Below, in pieces: positions 24,217 to 32,259 of a DNA stretch of 64,000 nt. The DNA is from CAVPTL01 sp963708725 (GTDB taxonomy: Bacteria; Actinomycetota; Thermoleophilia; Gaiellales; JAICJC01): positions 166,542-230,541 of the forward strand of contig CAVPTL010000006.1 of NCBI GenBank assembly GCA_963708725.1. The letters are read 5' to 3'. Made by a program: the position numbers and the translations under genes. Within the stretch, counting starts at the first letter, position 1. Each line of letters begins with the position of its first letter. Under the pieces are notes generated by a model. The model was not told the origin of the DNA. It worked only from the letters and a program-made list of their open reading frames with translations, and searched no databases.

Positions 24217-24540
24217 ATGCGATCCGAAGCCCTCAAGGGACATCTCGACCTGCTCGTACTCTCGGTTTTACACGGCGCTCCCGCACATGGATACGCGGTG
24301 ATCCAGCGATTGGCCGAGCAGAGTGATGGCGCCTTCGACCTCCCCGAGGGCACCGTCTACCCAGCGCTCTACCGGTTGGAGCGCTCGGGGCTTTTGACAT
24401 CCGACGAGACGGTGGCCGACGGTCGCCGCCGCCGTGTCTACAGGCTCACCCCCGCCGGCGAGGAGGCGCTGGGCGAGCGCATCGGCGAGTGGGAGCGGTT
24501 TGCCCGCAGCGTCCGTCGGACGCTCGCGGCCGACACGTGA
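24217..24540 (+). CDS. PadR family transcriptional regulator
   Basis: A 107-aa winged-helix regulator: LKGHLDLLVLSVLHGAPAHGYAVIQRL, then LPEGTVYPALYRLERSGLL (recognition helix) and RRRRVYRLTPAGEEAL (wing). Short PadR of subfamily 2, with a single C-terminal helix for dimerisation. Its 3' end overlaps the start of a membrane protein (GTGA), the usual PadR-plus-membrane-partner operon of Gram-positives. It probably represses its own operon and perhaps the divergent lipoprotein gene. Confidence 0.9.
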   Translation: MRSEALKGHLDLLVLSVLHGAPAHGYAVIQRLAEQSDGAFDLPEGTVYPALYRLERSGLLTSDETVADGRRRRVYRLTPAGEEALGERIGEWERFARSVRRTLAADT

Positions 24541-25205
24541 GCGACGACCCGATCACGGCGTATCTCGCCAACCTCGACCGCAGCCTGCGCGGCCGCCCAA
24601 ATCACGACCGCGTGCTGGCAGAGACCGAGGACCACCTCCGCGACTCCGCCGATCACCTCCAGCAATCCGGGATGGCGCCCGAGGCGGCCGCCCGCGAAGC
24701 GGTGGCGCGGATCGGCGAGGCCGACGACCTCGGACGGGCGGCGGGCGGTCGGGTGGCAGCGGTGGTCGTGCTGGTATTGGGCTGGCTTGCGGCGATCGGA
24801 CTGTTCGTGGCGGCCTCCGCGGTCCGCGGCCCTGGACAGGATGGGCCAGGCGCGGGCTTTCCGATCCTGCTCGGATTGGGTGGAATGGCGGCCGCCGTCG
24901 TCTCACTGCTCGCCGCGGCTGCGGTGTGGTCGTGGTCAAGCGCGGTTGCGAGCACCGATGCGGTGTGGCGACGCGGGATGGCAGTGTTTGCGGCGGTCGC
25001 CGCGTTCGGCCTGGTTGGGCTCGCCGTACACGTGGGCAAGCACCAGAGTGGGGGCACTGTCGCCGCACGCGAACAGCGCGCGCTTTTGTGCCTGGCCATG
25101 GCCGCACTCGTTCTGCTCGCCACGCTCGTGTGGATCGAGCTGAATGCCCGCGCCGAGCGGCGCCGCAATCGACCTACTCCACCGGAATCTCAAACCGAGC
25201 GATGA
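24537..25205 (+). CDS. HAAS/DUF1700-type membrane protein paired with PadR
   Basis: A 222-aa protein. Residues 1-65 form the HAAS-like helical segment (YLANLDRSLRGRPNHDRVLAETEDHLRDSA, AREAVARIGEADDLGRAA), followed by four membrane helices (~70-90, 102-127, 142-160, 178-197) and a basic tail. Proteins of this type sit in PadR operons and are thought to act as membrane partners of the regulator. GTG start overlaps the padR stop by 3 nt. The end overlaps the convergent cupin gene by 32 nt. Confidence 0.75.
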   Translation: MSDDPITAYLANLDRSLRGRPNHDRVLAETEDHLRDSADHLQQSGMAPEAAAREAVARIGEADDLGRAAGGRVAAVVVLVLGWLAAIGLFVAASAVRGPGQDGPGAGFPILLGLGGMAAAVVSLLAAAAVWSWSSAVASTDAVWRRGMAVFAAVAAFGLVGLAVHVGKHQSGGTVAAREQRALLCLAMAALVLLATLVWIELNARAERRRNRPTPPESQTER

Positions 25206-25629
25206 TCCCGGGATCGCCGCTCGGTGTGAGCTCGGGGTCGCGAGTCGCCACCCATGCGTATCCCTGCTCAGGATAGGCAACGACGTCGGGGAAGCTCCCG
25301 GCGCTGATCGCCAGGATCCGAGCAGGTTCGTCCGTGGGATTGCTGAAGGTGTGGAGCCCCGCGCGTCCCTCGGGGCAGAAGACGAAATCGCCCGGAGCGA
25401 GCCGCTCCTCGCCCTCGGGGCTTCGCAGCGTCGGCCGGCCACTGAGGACGAAGAACATCTCCTCGGCACCGAAGTGCATGTGTATCCGCGGCTCTGGGGC
25501 ATGGGGCGCAAGCTCGTAGAGGGTCGATCCCATCCTGGCTCCGGCGGGTCGCCAGAACTCTCGATGGCGAGTGAGCTCTTCGCGCTCCTCTCCGTCCCAT
25601 GTGTCCGAGAACAGGTTTTGCCGAGTCAT
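25174..25629 (-). CDS. Cupin-domain protein
   Basis: A 151-aa single cupin. Motif 1 reads PEPRIHMHFGAEEMFFVLSG (~46-65), with His/His/Glu metal ligands; motif 2 reads PGDFVFCPEGRAGLHTFSNP, with a His ligand. A metal-dependent isomerase, dioxygenase or sugar-binding role is possible; the substrate cannot be told. It ends convergently inside the last codons of the HAAS protein gene. ATG at 25629. Confidence 0.8.
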   Translation of the reverse strand: MTRQNLFSDTWDGEEREELTRHREFWRPAGARMGSTLYELAPHAPEPRIHMHFGAEEMFFVLSGRPTLRSPEGEERLAPGDFVFCPEGRAGLHTFSNPTDEPARILAISAGSFPDVVAYPEQGYAWVATRDPELTPSGDPGIIARFEIPVE

Positions 25630-25724
25630 TGCGTGTGCCTCCCAAGCCGCTGACAGTTCCCACCGAACTTACCCCGCCTCAGCACTCTCAAGCGGGTTTG
25701 AGCGGGTGTCGATGCAATGGCGTC

Positions 25725-26417
25725 GTGTCAAACGCCACCCCCGGACTTGGCCGCCTCACCTGCGCGATGCTGATTGCGGGCTGCGTCGCTGTACCCGTCG
25801 GTGCCATCGTTGCACTGGGTTTGGGCCTCGGCGGCGCGTCGGATATGAGTTTCGTCACTGCCGAGGTGGTGATCTCACTCGGGTGGATGGTCGGCGCGCT
25901 CTTGATTTTCCGACTGATCGACCAGCAGGGCAGGATCCCCACGATCATCGCGGTGATCAGCTTCGTCGCCGCCGCGGTCGTCTTCCAGACGGCATTCTGG
26001 GCGCAGGCGGCCCGCCAGTACAGCGACCCGATCGCCGATGTGATTGGCGCCCTTGTGGTCGCGACCATCGTTTCGGTGCTCGTGGCAGCGTTTCTGCTCA
26101 CGCGACGTGCCTCAGTCGAGCTTCACGAGAGCCGGCTTTGGATCGGCACGCTCGCGGTGATCGTGGTGGTCGTGGCAGGTGCCTACGGCGGTGTGCGCAT
26201 TGTTGAAGGACCCGGCTATCCATACGGCGTCGGTGATCAGCGCTACGGCAGCTGCGAGGACGCCATACACGAGAGGGGTGCATTCGCTGGCACTCCGAGC
26301 CTCGATTACTGGGGACCGGCTCCGGGCCAGGAGAACCTCGAGGCGTGGAGCAGCGTCGGACTTGGGACCCCGCGGTCAGTGAAATGTCACGTCATGCTGG
26401 AACGCCGATCGGACTGA
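25725..26417 (+). CDS. Membrane protein with exposed C-terminal domain
   Basis: About 230 aa from GTG 25725: four membrane helices (~15-38, 45-65, 75-95, 108-128), a fifth near 145-165, and an outside tail with two cysteines (GSCEDAIHERG and VKCHVML). Not recognised. The frame is open further upstream to 25599, but that would overlap the divergent cupin gene's start. ATG 25767 is another possible start. No ribosome site decides between them. Confidence 0.5.
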   Translation: MSNATPGLGRLTCAMLIAGCVAVPVGAIVALGLGLGGASDMSFVTAEVVISLGWMVGALLIFRLIDQQGRIPTIIAVISFVAAAVVFQTAFWAQAARQYSDPIADVIGALVVATIVSVLVAAFLLTRRASVELHESRLWIGTLAVIVVVVAGAYGGVRIVEGPGYPYGVGDQRYGSCEDAIHERGAFAGTPSLDYWGPAPGQENLEAWSSVGLGTPRSVKCHVMLERRSD

Positions 26418-26535
26418 CGCGCGTGATCCGGACGGGCGAATGTCATCGCCATGTCACCCGGGTGAACCGCCCGGGCTCCGCGCCCACGCCGGGTCGGGTC
26501 TGCGATGCTCAACGCCACGCCCGTCGAGACGAAGG

Positions 26536-28953
26536 ATGAGCAAGCCAATGACCGACGATATCGATCGCTCCAAACTGCCGATCCGCCACGCCGCGTTCAA
26601 GGGAACCGCCGGCCCGACGCTCGGGGACTCCACGCCCGACTGGGATCTGATCGGTCATGTCGAGCCACCCGCGGGGGCTCCCAATGTGCTGCTCGTCCTG
26701 ATCGACGACGCCGGGTTCGGCAATCCCAGCACGTTCGGGGGGCCGATCTCGACCCCGAACTACGACCGGATGGCCGACGGCGGGGTCAAGTACAACCGCT
26801 TCCACGTAACGGCGATGTGCTCGCCGACGCGGGCGGCCCTTCTCACCGGCCGAAACCATCACGCGGTCGGCATGGGCGGCATCCCGGAGTTTTCGTGTGG
26901 CTTCCCGGGCTACTCGGCGATGTTGCCGCGTGACGCCGCGCCGTTTCCCAAGGTGCTGAAGGAGAACGGGTATTCGACGGCGGGGATTGGCAAGTGGCAC
27001 CTCACGCCCGAGGGGGAGCAGGGCCCGGCGGGGCCGTTCAACCACTGGCCCAACGCCTGGGGCTTCGATCATTACTGGGGCTTCCTCGCCCCAGAGGCTG
27101 GCCAGTACGACACCATGATCGCCGAGAACGGCAAGTTCATCGGCGTTCAGGAGGGGAGGGACGGCAAGCCGTTCTACTTCCCCGAGGCGATGACCGACGA
27201 GGCCATCGATTGGCTCCACGGTGTACGCGGCCACGACTCCAACAAACCGTGGATGCTGTACTACTCGACCGGCTGCAGCCACGCCCCGCATCACGTCTCC
27301 AAGGAATGGTCGGATCGGTACAAGGGCAAGTTCGACCAGGGCTGGGACAAGCTGCGCGAGGAGACCTTCGCTCGTCAGAAAGAGCGTGGAGTCGTGCCGG
27401 CTGACGCGGAGCTCACGCCGCGACCCGAGGAGATGCCGGCCTGGGACTCGCTGAACGAAAACAGCAAGCGCCTGTTCGCCCACCAGATGGAGGTGTACGC
27501 CGGCTATTCCGAGAATGCCGACCACCACGTCGGCCGGCTGCTGGATGCGATCGAGCATATGGGCGAGCTCGAGAACACCCTGGTGGTGTGGATCTGGGGC
27601 GACAACGGCGCGAGCCTCGAGGGCACTCCCACCGGGACGTTCAACGAGGCCACCATGGTCAACGGCCTGCCGCTGACCGACCAGGAGCAGATGCAGCTGG
27701 CGCTGAAGTGGGGAGGCGTCGAGGCGTGGGGCACAGAGATGATGTACCCGCACTACTCAACCGCCTGGGCATGGGCCGGTAACACACCGTTTGCGTGGGG
27801 CAAGCAGGTCGCCTCGCACCTCGGCGGCACCCGTAACCCACTGGTCGTGCACTGGCCCGAGCATGTGACCGACGCGGGCGGGCTGCGCTCCCAGTTCACA
27901 CATGTGAGCGATATCGGCCCGACCATCCTGGACGTGTGCGGTGTACCCCAGCCCTCACACGTGGATGGGGTCGAGCAGCAGCCGATGACCGGGTCGAGCT
28001 TCGCCGCTTCGCTGACCGATGCCGGCGCTCCCGATGTCCACACGCAGCAGTACTTCGAGAACTTCGGCAATCGGGCGATGTACAAGGACGGCTGGTGGCT
28101 GTCGATGCGGATGCCGCGCATCCCGTGGCGGCTCGATCCCGAGATGCTCAAGACGTTCGCACCCGGCGTGTGGTCGCCGGACGATGATCCGGTGGAGCTC
28201 TACTACCTGCCCGACGACTTCTCGCAGGCCCACGACCTGTCGGCCGAGAATCCCGACAAGGTCGCCGAACTCAAGAAGCTCTTTTGGGAGGACGCCGAGA
28301 AGTACCACGTAAAGCCGTTGCTGGCCGGGTTTGCCCCGTTCTTCGGCATCCTCCCGCCGCTGGGCACCAACACCACGACCACGTACTGGGGCAGGGTCGA
28401 GAACGTGGCGCCGGGCAAGGTGCCGCGGATCTACAACCACTCCTACACGATCACGGCTGACCTGCACATCCCCGAGGGTGGCGCCGAGGGTGTGATCGTC
28501 GCCGACGCCGGGCACCTGGGCGGCTTCACGCTCTACATCGAGGGCGGCAAGCTCAAGCACACCTACGCCTTCCTCGGCGTGTTCGAGTATCGCCAGGTCT
28601 CCGACAGCGACGTCCCGACCGGGGATGTCAGCGTGCAGATGGCGTTCGAAGCCGATGAGGCCAAGCCCGCCACGCCTGGAAACGTCACGCTCTCGGTGAA
28701 TGGCGCGAAGGTCGGAGCGGGGAGGATGGATCACACCGTGCCGTTCGGCTTCAGCGGGTATGCCGGCCTCGACGTCGGTTGCGACAACGGCCTCGTTGTC
28801 GATCGCAACTACCTCGACCGCGCACCGTTTGCGTTTACGGGCACGATCAAGAAGGTCGTCTTCGACGTCGCACCCCATGCGAACGCCGCCGACGAGCACG
28901 CCCTGCACGAGCATTCCAAGCAGTCAGACACGGTACGCGGCGTCACCGCGTAA
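26536..28953 (+). CDS. Arylsulfatase-type sulfatase
   Basis: An 805-aa type I sulfatase. VLLVLIDDAGFGNPSTFGG (~50-68) holds the metal aspartates. Cys95 in MCSPTRAALLTGR is the residue converted to formylglycine, in the C-x-P-x-R motif, so a formylglycine-generating enzyme is needed. GIGKWHL and WGDNGASLEG hold further active-site residues. The C-terminal ~180 aa (from ~630) form a beta-rich domain typical of large arylsulfatases such as AtsA. No signal peptide is seen, so it acts in the cytoplasm. It hydrolyses aryl or alkyl sulfate esters. A GAAGGATGAG box precedes both ATG 26536 and ATG 26548; either may be used. Confidence 0.9.
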   Translation: MSKPMTDDIDRSKLPIRHAAFKGTAGPTLGDSTPDWDLIGHVEPPAGAPNVLLVLIDDAGFGNPSTFGGPISTPNYDRMADGGVKYNRFHVTAMCSPTRAALLTGRNHHAVGMGGIPEFSCGFPGYSAMLPRDAAPFPKVLKENGYSTAGIGKWHLTPEGEQGPAGPFNHWPNAWGFDHYWGFLAPEAGQYDTMIAENGKFIGVQEGRDGKPFYFPEAMTDEAIDWLHGVRGHDSNKPWMLYYSTGCSHAPHHVSKEWSDRYKGKFDQGWDKLREETFARQKERGVVPADAELTPRPEEMPAWDSLNENSKRLFAHQMEVYAGYSENADHHVGRLLDAIEHMGELENTLVVWIWGDNGASLEGTPTGTFNEATMVNGLPLTDQEQMQLALKWGGVEAWGTEMMYPHYSTAWAWAGNTPFAWGKQVASHLGGTRNPLVVHWPEHVTDAGGLRSQFTHVSDIGPTILDVCGVPQPSHVDGVEQQPMTGSSFAASLTDAGAPDVHTQQYFENFGNRAMYKDGWWLSMRMPRIPWRLDPEMLKTFAPGVWSPDDDPVELYYLPDDFSQAHDLSAENPDKVAELKKLFWEDAEKYHVKPLLAGFAPFFGILPPLGTNTTTTYWGRVENVAPGKVPRIYNHSYTITADLHIPEGGAEGVIVADAGHLGGFTLYIEGGKLKHTYAFLGVFEYRQVSDSDVPTGDVSVQMAFEADEAKPATPGNVTLSVNGAKVGAGRMDHTVPFGFSGYAGLDVGCDNGLVVDRNYLDRAPFAFTGTIKKVVFDVAPHANAADEHALHEHSKQSDTVRGVTA

Positions 28954-28965
28954 GAAGGGGCGACG

Positions 28966-29482
28966 ATGAGTGATGACCATAAGGACGTGCTGATCGCGGC
29001 GTACATGTTCGAGGATCTCGCCCAGCGCGACTTCGAAGCAGTGCTGAAACTGGCCGAGCAAAAGACGATCACCGTCGAGGGCGTCGTGCTCGTCCAAAAG
29101 GACGCCGACGGCGAGGTGACCGTCACCGAAACCGGCGACCACCTCGGCAAGAAGGGCGCCACGCTCGGCGGCGGGGTTGGCCTGGTGGCGGGCCTGTTCG
29201 CGCCGCCGCTTCTGGCTGCCACGGCCGTGGGCGCCGCCGCCGGCGGGGTGATGGGGAGGTTTGCCAAGCACCGGCTGGAGAGCGGCATCGGAGACAAGAT
29301 GGATTCGGCGCTGCCGCCGGGCGCCGGTGGCGTGATCGCCGTGTATGACGTTGGTGGCCACGACGCGGTTGATGCGGCGCTCGAAAACGCCGTGATCAAG
29401 TCTGTCGCTCAGATCGACGGGCTCAGCGCCAAGCAGCTCAAGGAGGGCTCTGGCCGAAGCCCAGGCGGGCATGGGCGGCTAA
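28966..29482 (+). CDS. DUF1269-type membrane protein with a C-terminal frameshift
   Basis: A ~171-aa protein: VLIAAYMFEDLAQRDFEAVL at the start, then a glycine-rich membrane hairpin (ATLGGGVGLVAGLFAPPLLAAT...GRFAKHRL, ~62-103) and an IAVYDVGGHDAVDAAL segment, all typical of DUF1269. The expected end ALAEAQAGMGG and a TAA (29480-29482) lie one base out of frame, because 29445-29447 has one G too many. As written, translation runs on to 29589 and overlaps the convergent cyclase gene by 111 nt. It follows the sulfatase by 12 nt with an AAGGGGCGA box and is likely co-transcribed. Confidence 0.7.
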
Positions 29483-30804
29483 GCAACCGCGAACACACGC
29501 CACCGCTCCGGAACACCCTTGAGTTCGTACTCTCCGTGCTCGACGTAGCTGATACCCGAGCCAGCGGTGAGATCCTTGACCGTCTGTGAGACCAGCACCT
29601 GGGAGGGGCCGGCAAGCGCGCCGATGCGGGCGCCGATGCTGACCGCGATACCGCCCGCTTTCCCGTCGATGATCTCGCATTCGCCGGTGTGTATTCCCGC
29701 TCGAAGCTCGATACCGAGCTCGCGTATGCGATCGGAGATTTCCAACGCACAATGGATTGCGCGGGCGGGTCCGTCAAAGGTGGCATAGAAGCCGTCTCCA
29801 GCCGTGTCATTCTCGACGCCGCGCCAGCGGGTGAGTGCGTCGCGCGTTATCTCGTGATGTCGCTCTACCAGGATCTTCCAGTCCCGGTCGCCCAACTCAG
29901 ACTGTTTCTGCGTGGATCCGACGATGTCGGTGAAGAGCACCGTGGCCAGCACGGAGTCGAGGCTCGGGCGGGGAGAGTCGACTCCCAGAAACCGGCGGAT
30001 CGCGTCCAGGTGTTTGGGACCGATCTGAATCTCGCCGAGATGCTCGGAGATCGCGTGCGGCATCAGTGAAGAGATGTACTCCACCGCCGCCACGTCCTCC
30101 TCGGACAGCGTCCGCGCGGTGAGGAGCGCCGGCGCTTGCACCGACGGCAGCACTCCGCGCACGTCGGTCTCCAACCAGATATCGGAGAAGGCTTGCGCCG
30201 CGTCGGGAGTGCACGTCTGGCGGCTGAGCTTGCCGATCAACTCGGCATCCTCTGGATCGAGCTCCTCGGTGGGATCGCCAAGGTCGGCGATGAAGCGCTG
30301 TCCGTATTCGAGCGTGCCCCATACCGCTATTGCTCGGGCATCTGCCTCCCTATAGGCCGGCGGCACGCCCCATGGGTAGTCCGGAGTCGAGCTGGAGCGT
30401 GCCATTGGGTCGTGCCAAACGACCGAGTGCACTCGATCGGGATGGGTTCCGGCAAAGAGCACGTTGGGCGCGCCGCCCTCGTACTGGCCGGCGAGCACCA
30501 CCGGTCGGTCGGAGCCGACGGCGTCGAGCACCGCCAGGAGATCTGACACTCGTGTTTCCAGGTTCGGCACCGGAACGTTGCGACTCGATGCCCCCGTGGC
30601 GCGCCGATCGTGCAGGATCACCCGGGCGAAGGTCGCGAGCCCTCGAAACCAGTCTCGCCAGATCGGCACCTCCCACATGGCGTCGATGTTGCCGAACCAG
30701 TCGAACTGCCACACGAGGTCGAGCGGGCCTTCGCCGAGCGTCTGGTAGGCGATATATGCGCCGTCGGCCGCCACGGCGTAGCCGTTGGTTCGGCTGTCAG
30801 ACAC
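29479..30804 (-). CDS. Alpha/beta-hydrolase fused to a class III adenylate/guanylate cyclase
   Basis: A 441-aa two-domain protein. Residues ~10-265 form an alpha/beta-hydrolase (ILHDRRATGASS; His near MPHAISEH). Residues ~285-441 form a class III cyclase, with metal Asp in VLFTDIVGST and the second Asp in NDTAGDGFYATFDG, and GIHTGECE. The hydrolase nucleophile elbow, usually G-x-S-x-G, reads GQYEGG here, so the catalytic Ser is replaced by Tyr and that domain may only bind a ligand. The cyclase residues look intact. It makes cAMP or cGMP, perhaps in response to a small molecule. GTG start with an AGAGAAG box. Confidence 0.87.
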   Translation of the reverse strand: MSDSRTNGYAVAADGAYIAYQTLGEGPLDLVWQFDWFGNIDAMWEVPIWRDWFRGLATFARVILHDRRATGASSRNVPVPNLETRVSDLLAVLDAVGSDRPVVLAGQYEGGAPNVLFAGTHPDRVHSVVWHDPMARSSSTPDYPWGVPPAYREADARAIAVWGTLEYGQRFIADLGDPTEELDPEDAELIGKLSRQTCTPDAAQAFSDIWLETDVRGVLPSVQAPALLTARTLSEEDVAAVEYISSLMPHAISEHLGEIQIGPKHLDAIRRFLGVDSPRPSLDSVLATVLFTDIVGSTQKQSELGDRDWKILVERHHEITRDALTRWRGVENDTAGDGFYATFDGPARAIHCALEISDRIRELGIELRAGIHTGECEIIDGKAGGIAVSIGARIGALAGPSQVLVSQTVKDLTAGSGISYVEHGEYELKGVPERWRVFAVA

Positions 30805-30836
30805 AGCGGGCTTCTCTCACGCTTCGAGTATGCCAC

Positions 30837-30842
30837 TAGGAT
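30837..30842 (+). promoter_or_regulatory. -10 hexamer (leaderless) for the cupin-cupin-VOC operon
   Basis: TAGGAT, 6 nt before the GTG at 30849. Confidence 0.5.
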
Positions 30843-30848
30843 CTGGCC

Positions 30849-31256
30849 GTGTCGTTCACCCACAAGAACATCAAGGACGATCTCGAGGACATCGGCTCGG
30901 TGTTCGACGGCCCGCCGGACCTGGAGTTTCGCGCGGCGACAAAGCCGCTCGAGCTCGAGAAGTCCGGCCTGACCTACCAGCGCATCCCGCCCGGGTATCG
31001 CTTTCCCTATGGCCACACGCACAAGACGCAAGAAGAGGTGTACGTGGTCGTGGGCGGGAGTGGGCGGATGAGGGTCGACGACGAGATCATCGAGGTCAAG
31101 GAGTGGGACGCGGTGCGCGTGCCACCCGGTTCGTGGCGAGGGTATGAGGCCGGCCCGGAGGGCCTCGAGCTGCTCGTCGTCGGCGCGCCCAATCTCGGCA
31201 GCGACCCGCGCGGAGACGTCGACGGCCGGCGCGACTGGTGGACGGACCCGGAGTGA
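30849..31256 (+). CDS. Cupin-domain protein (first of operon)
   Basis: A 135-aa cupin: YRFPYGHTHKTQEEVYVVVGGSG (motif 1, with two His and Glu) and EVKEWDAVRVPPGSWRGYEAG (motif 2, weak metal His). It is the first of three genes that overlap by 4 nt each (GTGA, ATGA), so a single pathway is likely. Substrate unknown; sugar-phosphate or aromatic-acid isomerisation are options. Confidence 0.8.
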   Translation: MSFTHKNIKDDLEDIGSVFDGPPDLEFRAATKPLELEKSGLTYQRIPPGYRFPYGHTHKTQEEVYVVVGGSGRMRVDDEIIEVKEWDAVRVPPGSWRGYEAGPEGLELLVVGAPNLGSDPRGDVDGRRDWWTDPE

Positions 31257-31753
31257 GCGAGCAGCCCCACCGAGGCGAATCCGAAGCCGGCAACGCCGCA
31301 TGGCACCTTCAGCTTCACCACACCGCCAGCGACGAGCTGAGCGAGGACACGGCCCAGACGCCGGGCATGCGCCGCTACGAGGCCATCTCGGGAAAGCGGC
31401 ACGGGTCACGCAAACTGTGGATGGGCAAAGCCATCGTGGCACCTGGCATGGTCTCCGGCGATCACCATCACGGCAAGGCCGAGACGGGCATCTACGTCGT
31501 CTCCGGCCATCCCGTGTTCGTGTTCCTGGAAAACGGCGCCGAGCGCCGCATCGAGGCCGGCCCGGGTGATTACGTGTACGTCCCGCCGTTCGTCCCACAC
31601 CGTGAGGAGAACCCCTCGCCCGACGAGGAGACGATCGTCGTGCTCGCGCGAACGACGCAGGAGGGGATCGTGGTCAACCTGCCGAGCCTCCGGGCCGAGG
31701 TGCCCGAGCTCGACCGGCTCGTGTCGGAGCTCAGGGCCGAGTCGGACGGATGA
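31253..31753 (+). CDS. Cupin-domain protein (second of operon)
   Basis: A 166-aa cupin with motif 1 GDHHHGKAETGIYVVSGH (~65-82) and motif 2 AGPGDYVYVPPFVPHREENPS (~100-120), carrying all expected metal ligands (H, H, E, H). GTG 31253 overlaps the previous stop. The N-terminal ~45 aa include a conserved-looking MRRYEAISGKRHGSRKLWMG segment seen in stand-alone actinobacterial cupins. Function unknown. Confidence 0.8.
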   Translation: MSEQPHRGESEAGNAAWHLQLHHTASDELSEDTAQTPGMRRYEAISGKRHGSRKLWMGKAIVAPGMVSGDHHHGKAETGIYVVSGHPVFVFLENGAERRIEAGPGDYVYVPPFVPHREENPSPDEETIVVLARTTQEGIVVNLPSLRAEVPELDRLVSELRAESDG

Positions 31754-32190
31754 GTTCGCTTCGGCGCATGGATCATGTGGGGATTGTCGTCCGCGATCTG
31801 GAAGCGGCCACGACGTTCTTTGTCGAACTCGGCCTCACGCTCCAGGGCGAAGCTGCGGTCGCGGGCGGCTGGGTGGATCGGGTCGTGGGTCTGGAAGGCG
31901 TTCGGGCGAACATCGCGATGCTCGAGACGCCGGACGGTAGATCGCGGGTGGAGCTGGCAGCGTTCGAAGCGCCCCTGGGCCCGGCCGCCGAGGCGAATGC
32001 TCCGGCCAACGCTCCGGGCATCCGCCACCTCGCATTCGCGGTCGACGACGTCGAGGCCACCCTCGCTCGTTTGCGAGCCCTCGGCGCGCAGCTGGTCGGC
32101 CATGTGGAGCGCTATCGGGACAGCTATCTGCTCTGCTACGTCCGCGGCCCGGAGGGGATCATCGTCGAGCTCGCACAGCCGCTCGGCTGA
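31750..32190 (+). CDS. VOC/glyoxalase-family protein
   Basis: A 146-aa vicinal-oxygen-chelate protein: MDHVGIVVRDLEAATTFFVELG at the start, IRHLAFAVDDVEATLARLRALG in the second half, and GPEGIIVELAQPL at the end. The pairs His8/Glu and His/Glu give a one-metal centre per fold. Relatives include lactoylglutathione lyase, methylmalonyl-CoA epimerase and ring-cleavage dioxygenases. It overlaps the upstream cupin gene by 4 nt. Confidence 0.83.
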   Translation: MSSLRRMDHVGIVVRDLEAATTFFVELGLTLQGEAAVAGGWVDRVVGLEGVRANIAMLETPDGRSRVELAAFEAPLGPAAEANAPANAPGIRHLAFAVDDVEATLARLRALGAQLVGHVERYRDSYLLCYVRGPEGIIVELAQPLG

Positions 32191-32247
32191 CCGGATTGCG
32201 CTCGAAGGCGCTGGCCGCCTATGCCGGACGTGATCCGCGCGATCGGA

Positions 32248-32253
32248 CATACT
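32248..32253 (+). promoter_or_regulatory. -10 hexamer (leaderless) for the cyclase-AAA-TPR gene
   Basis: CATACT, 6 nt before the ATG at 32260, which supports that start over an earlier ATG at 32221. Confidence 0.5.
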
Positions 32254-32259
32254 CGCGTG

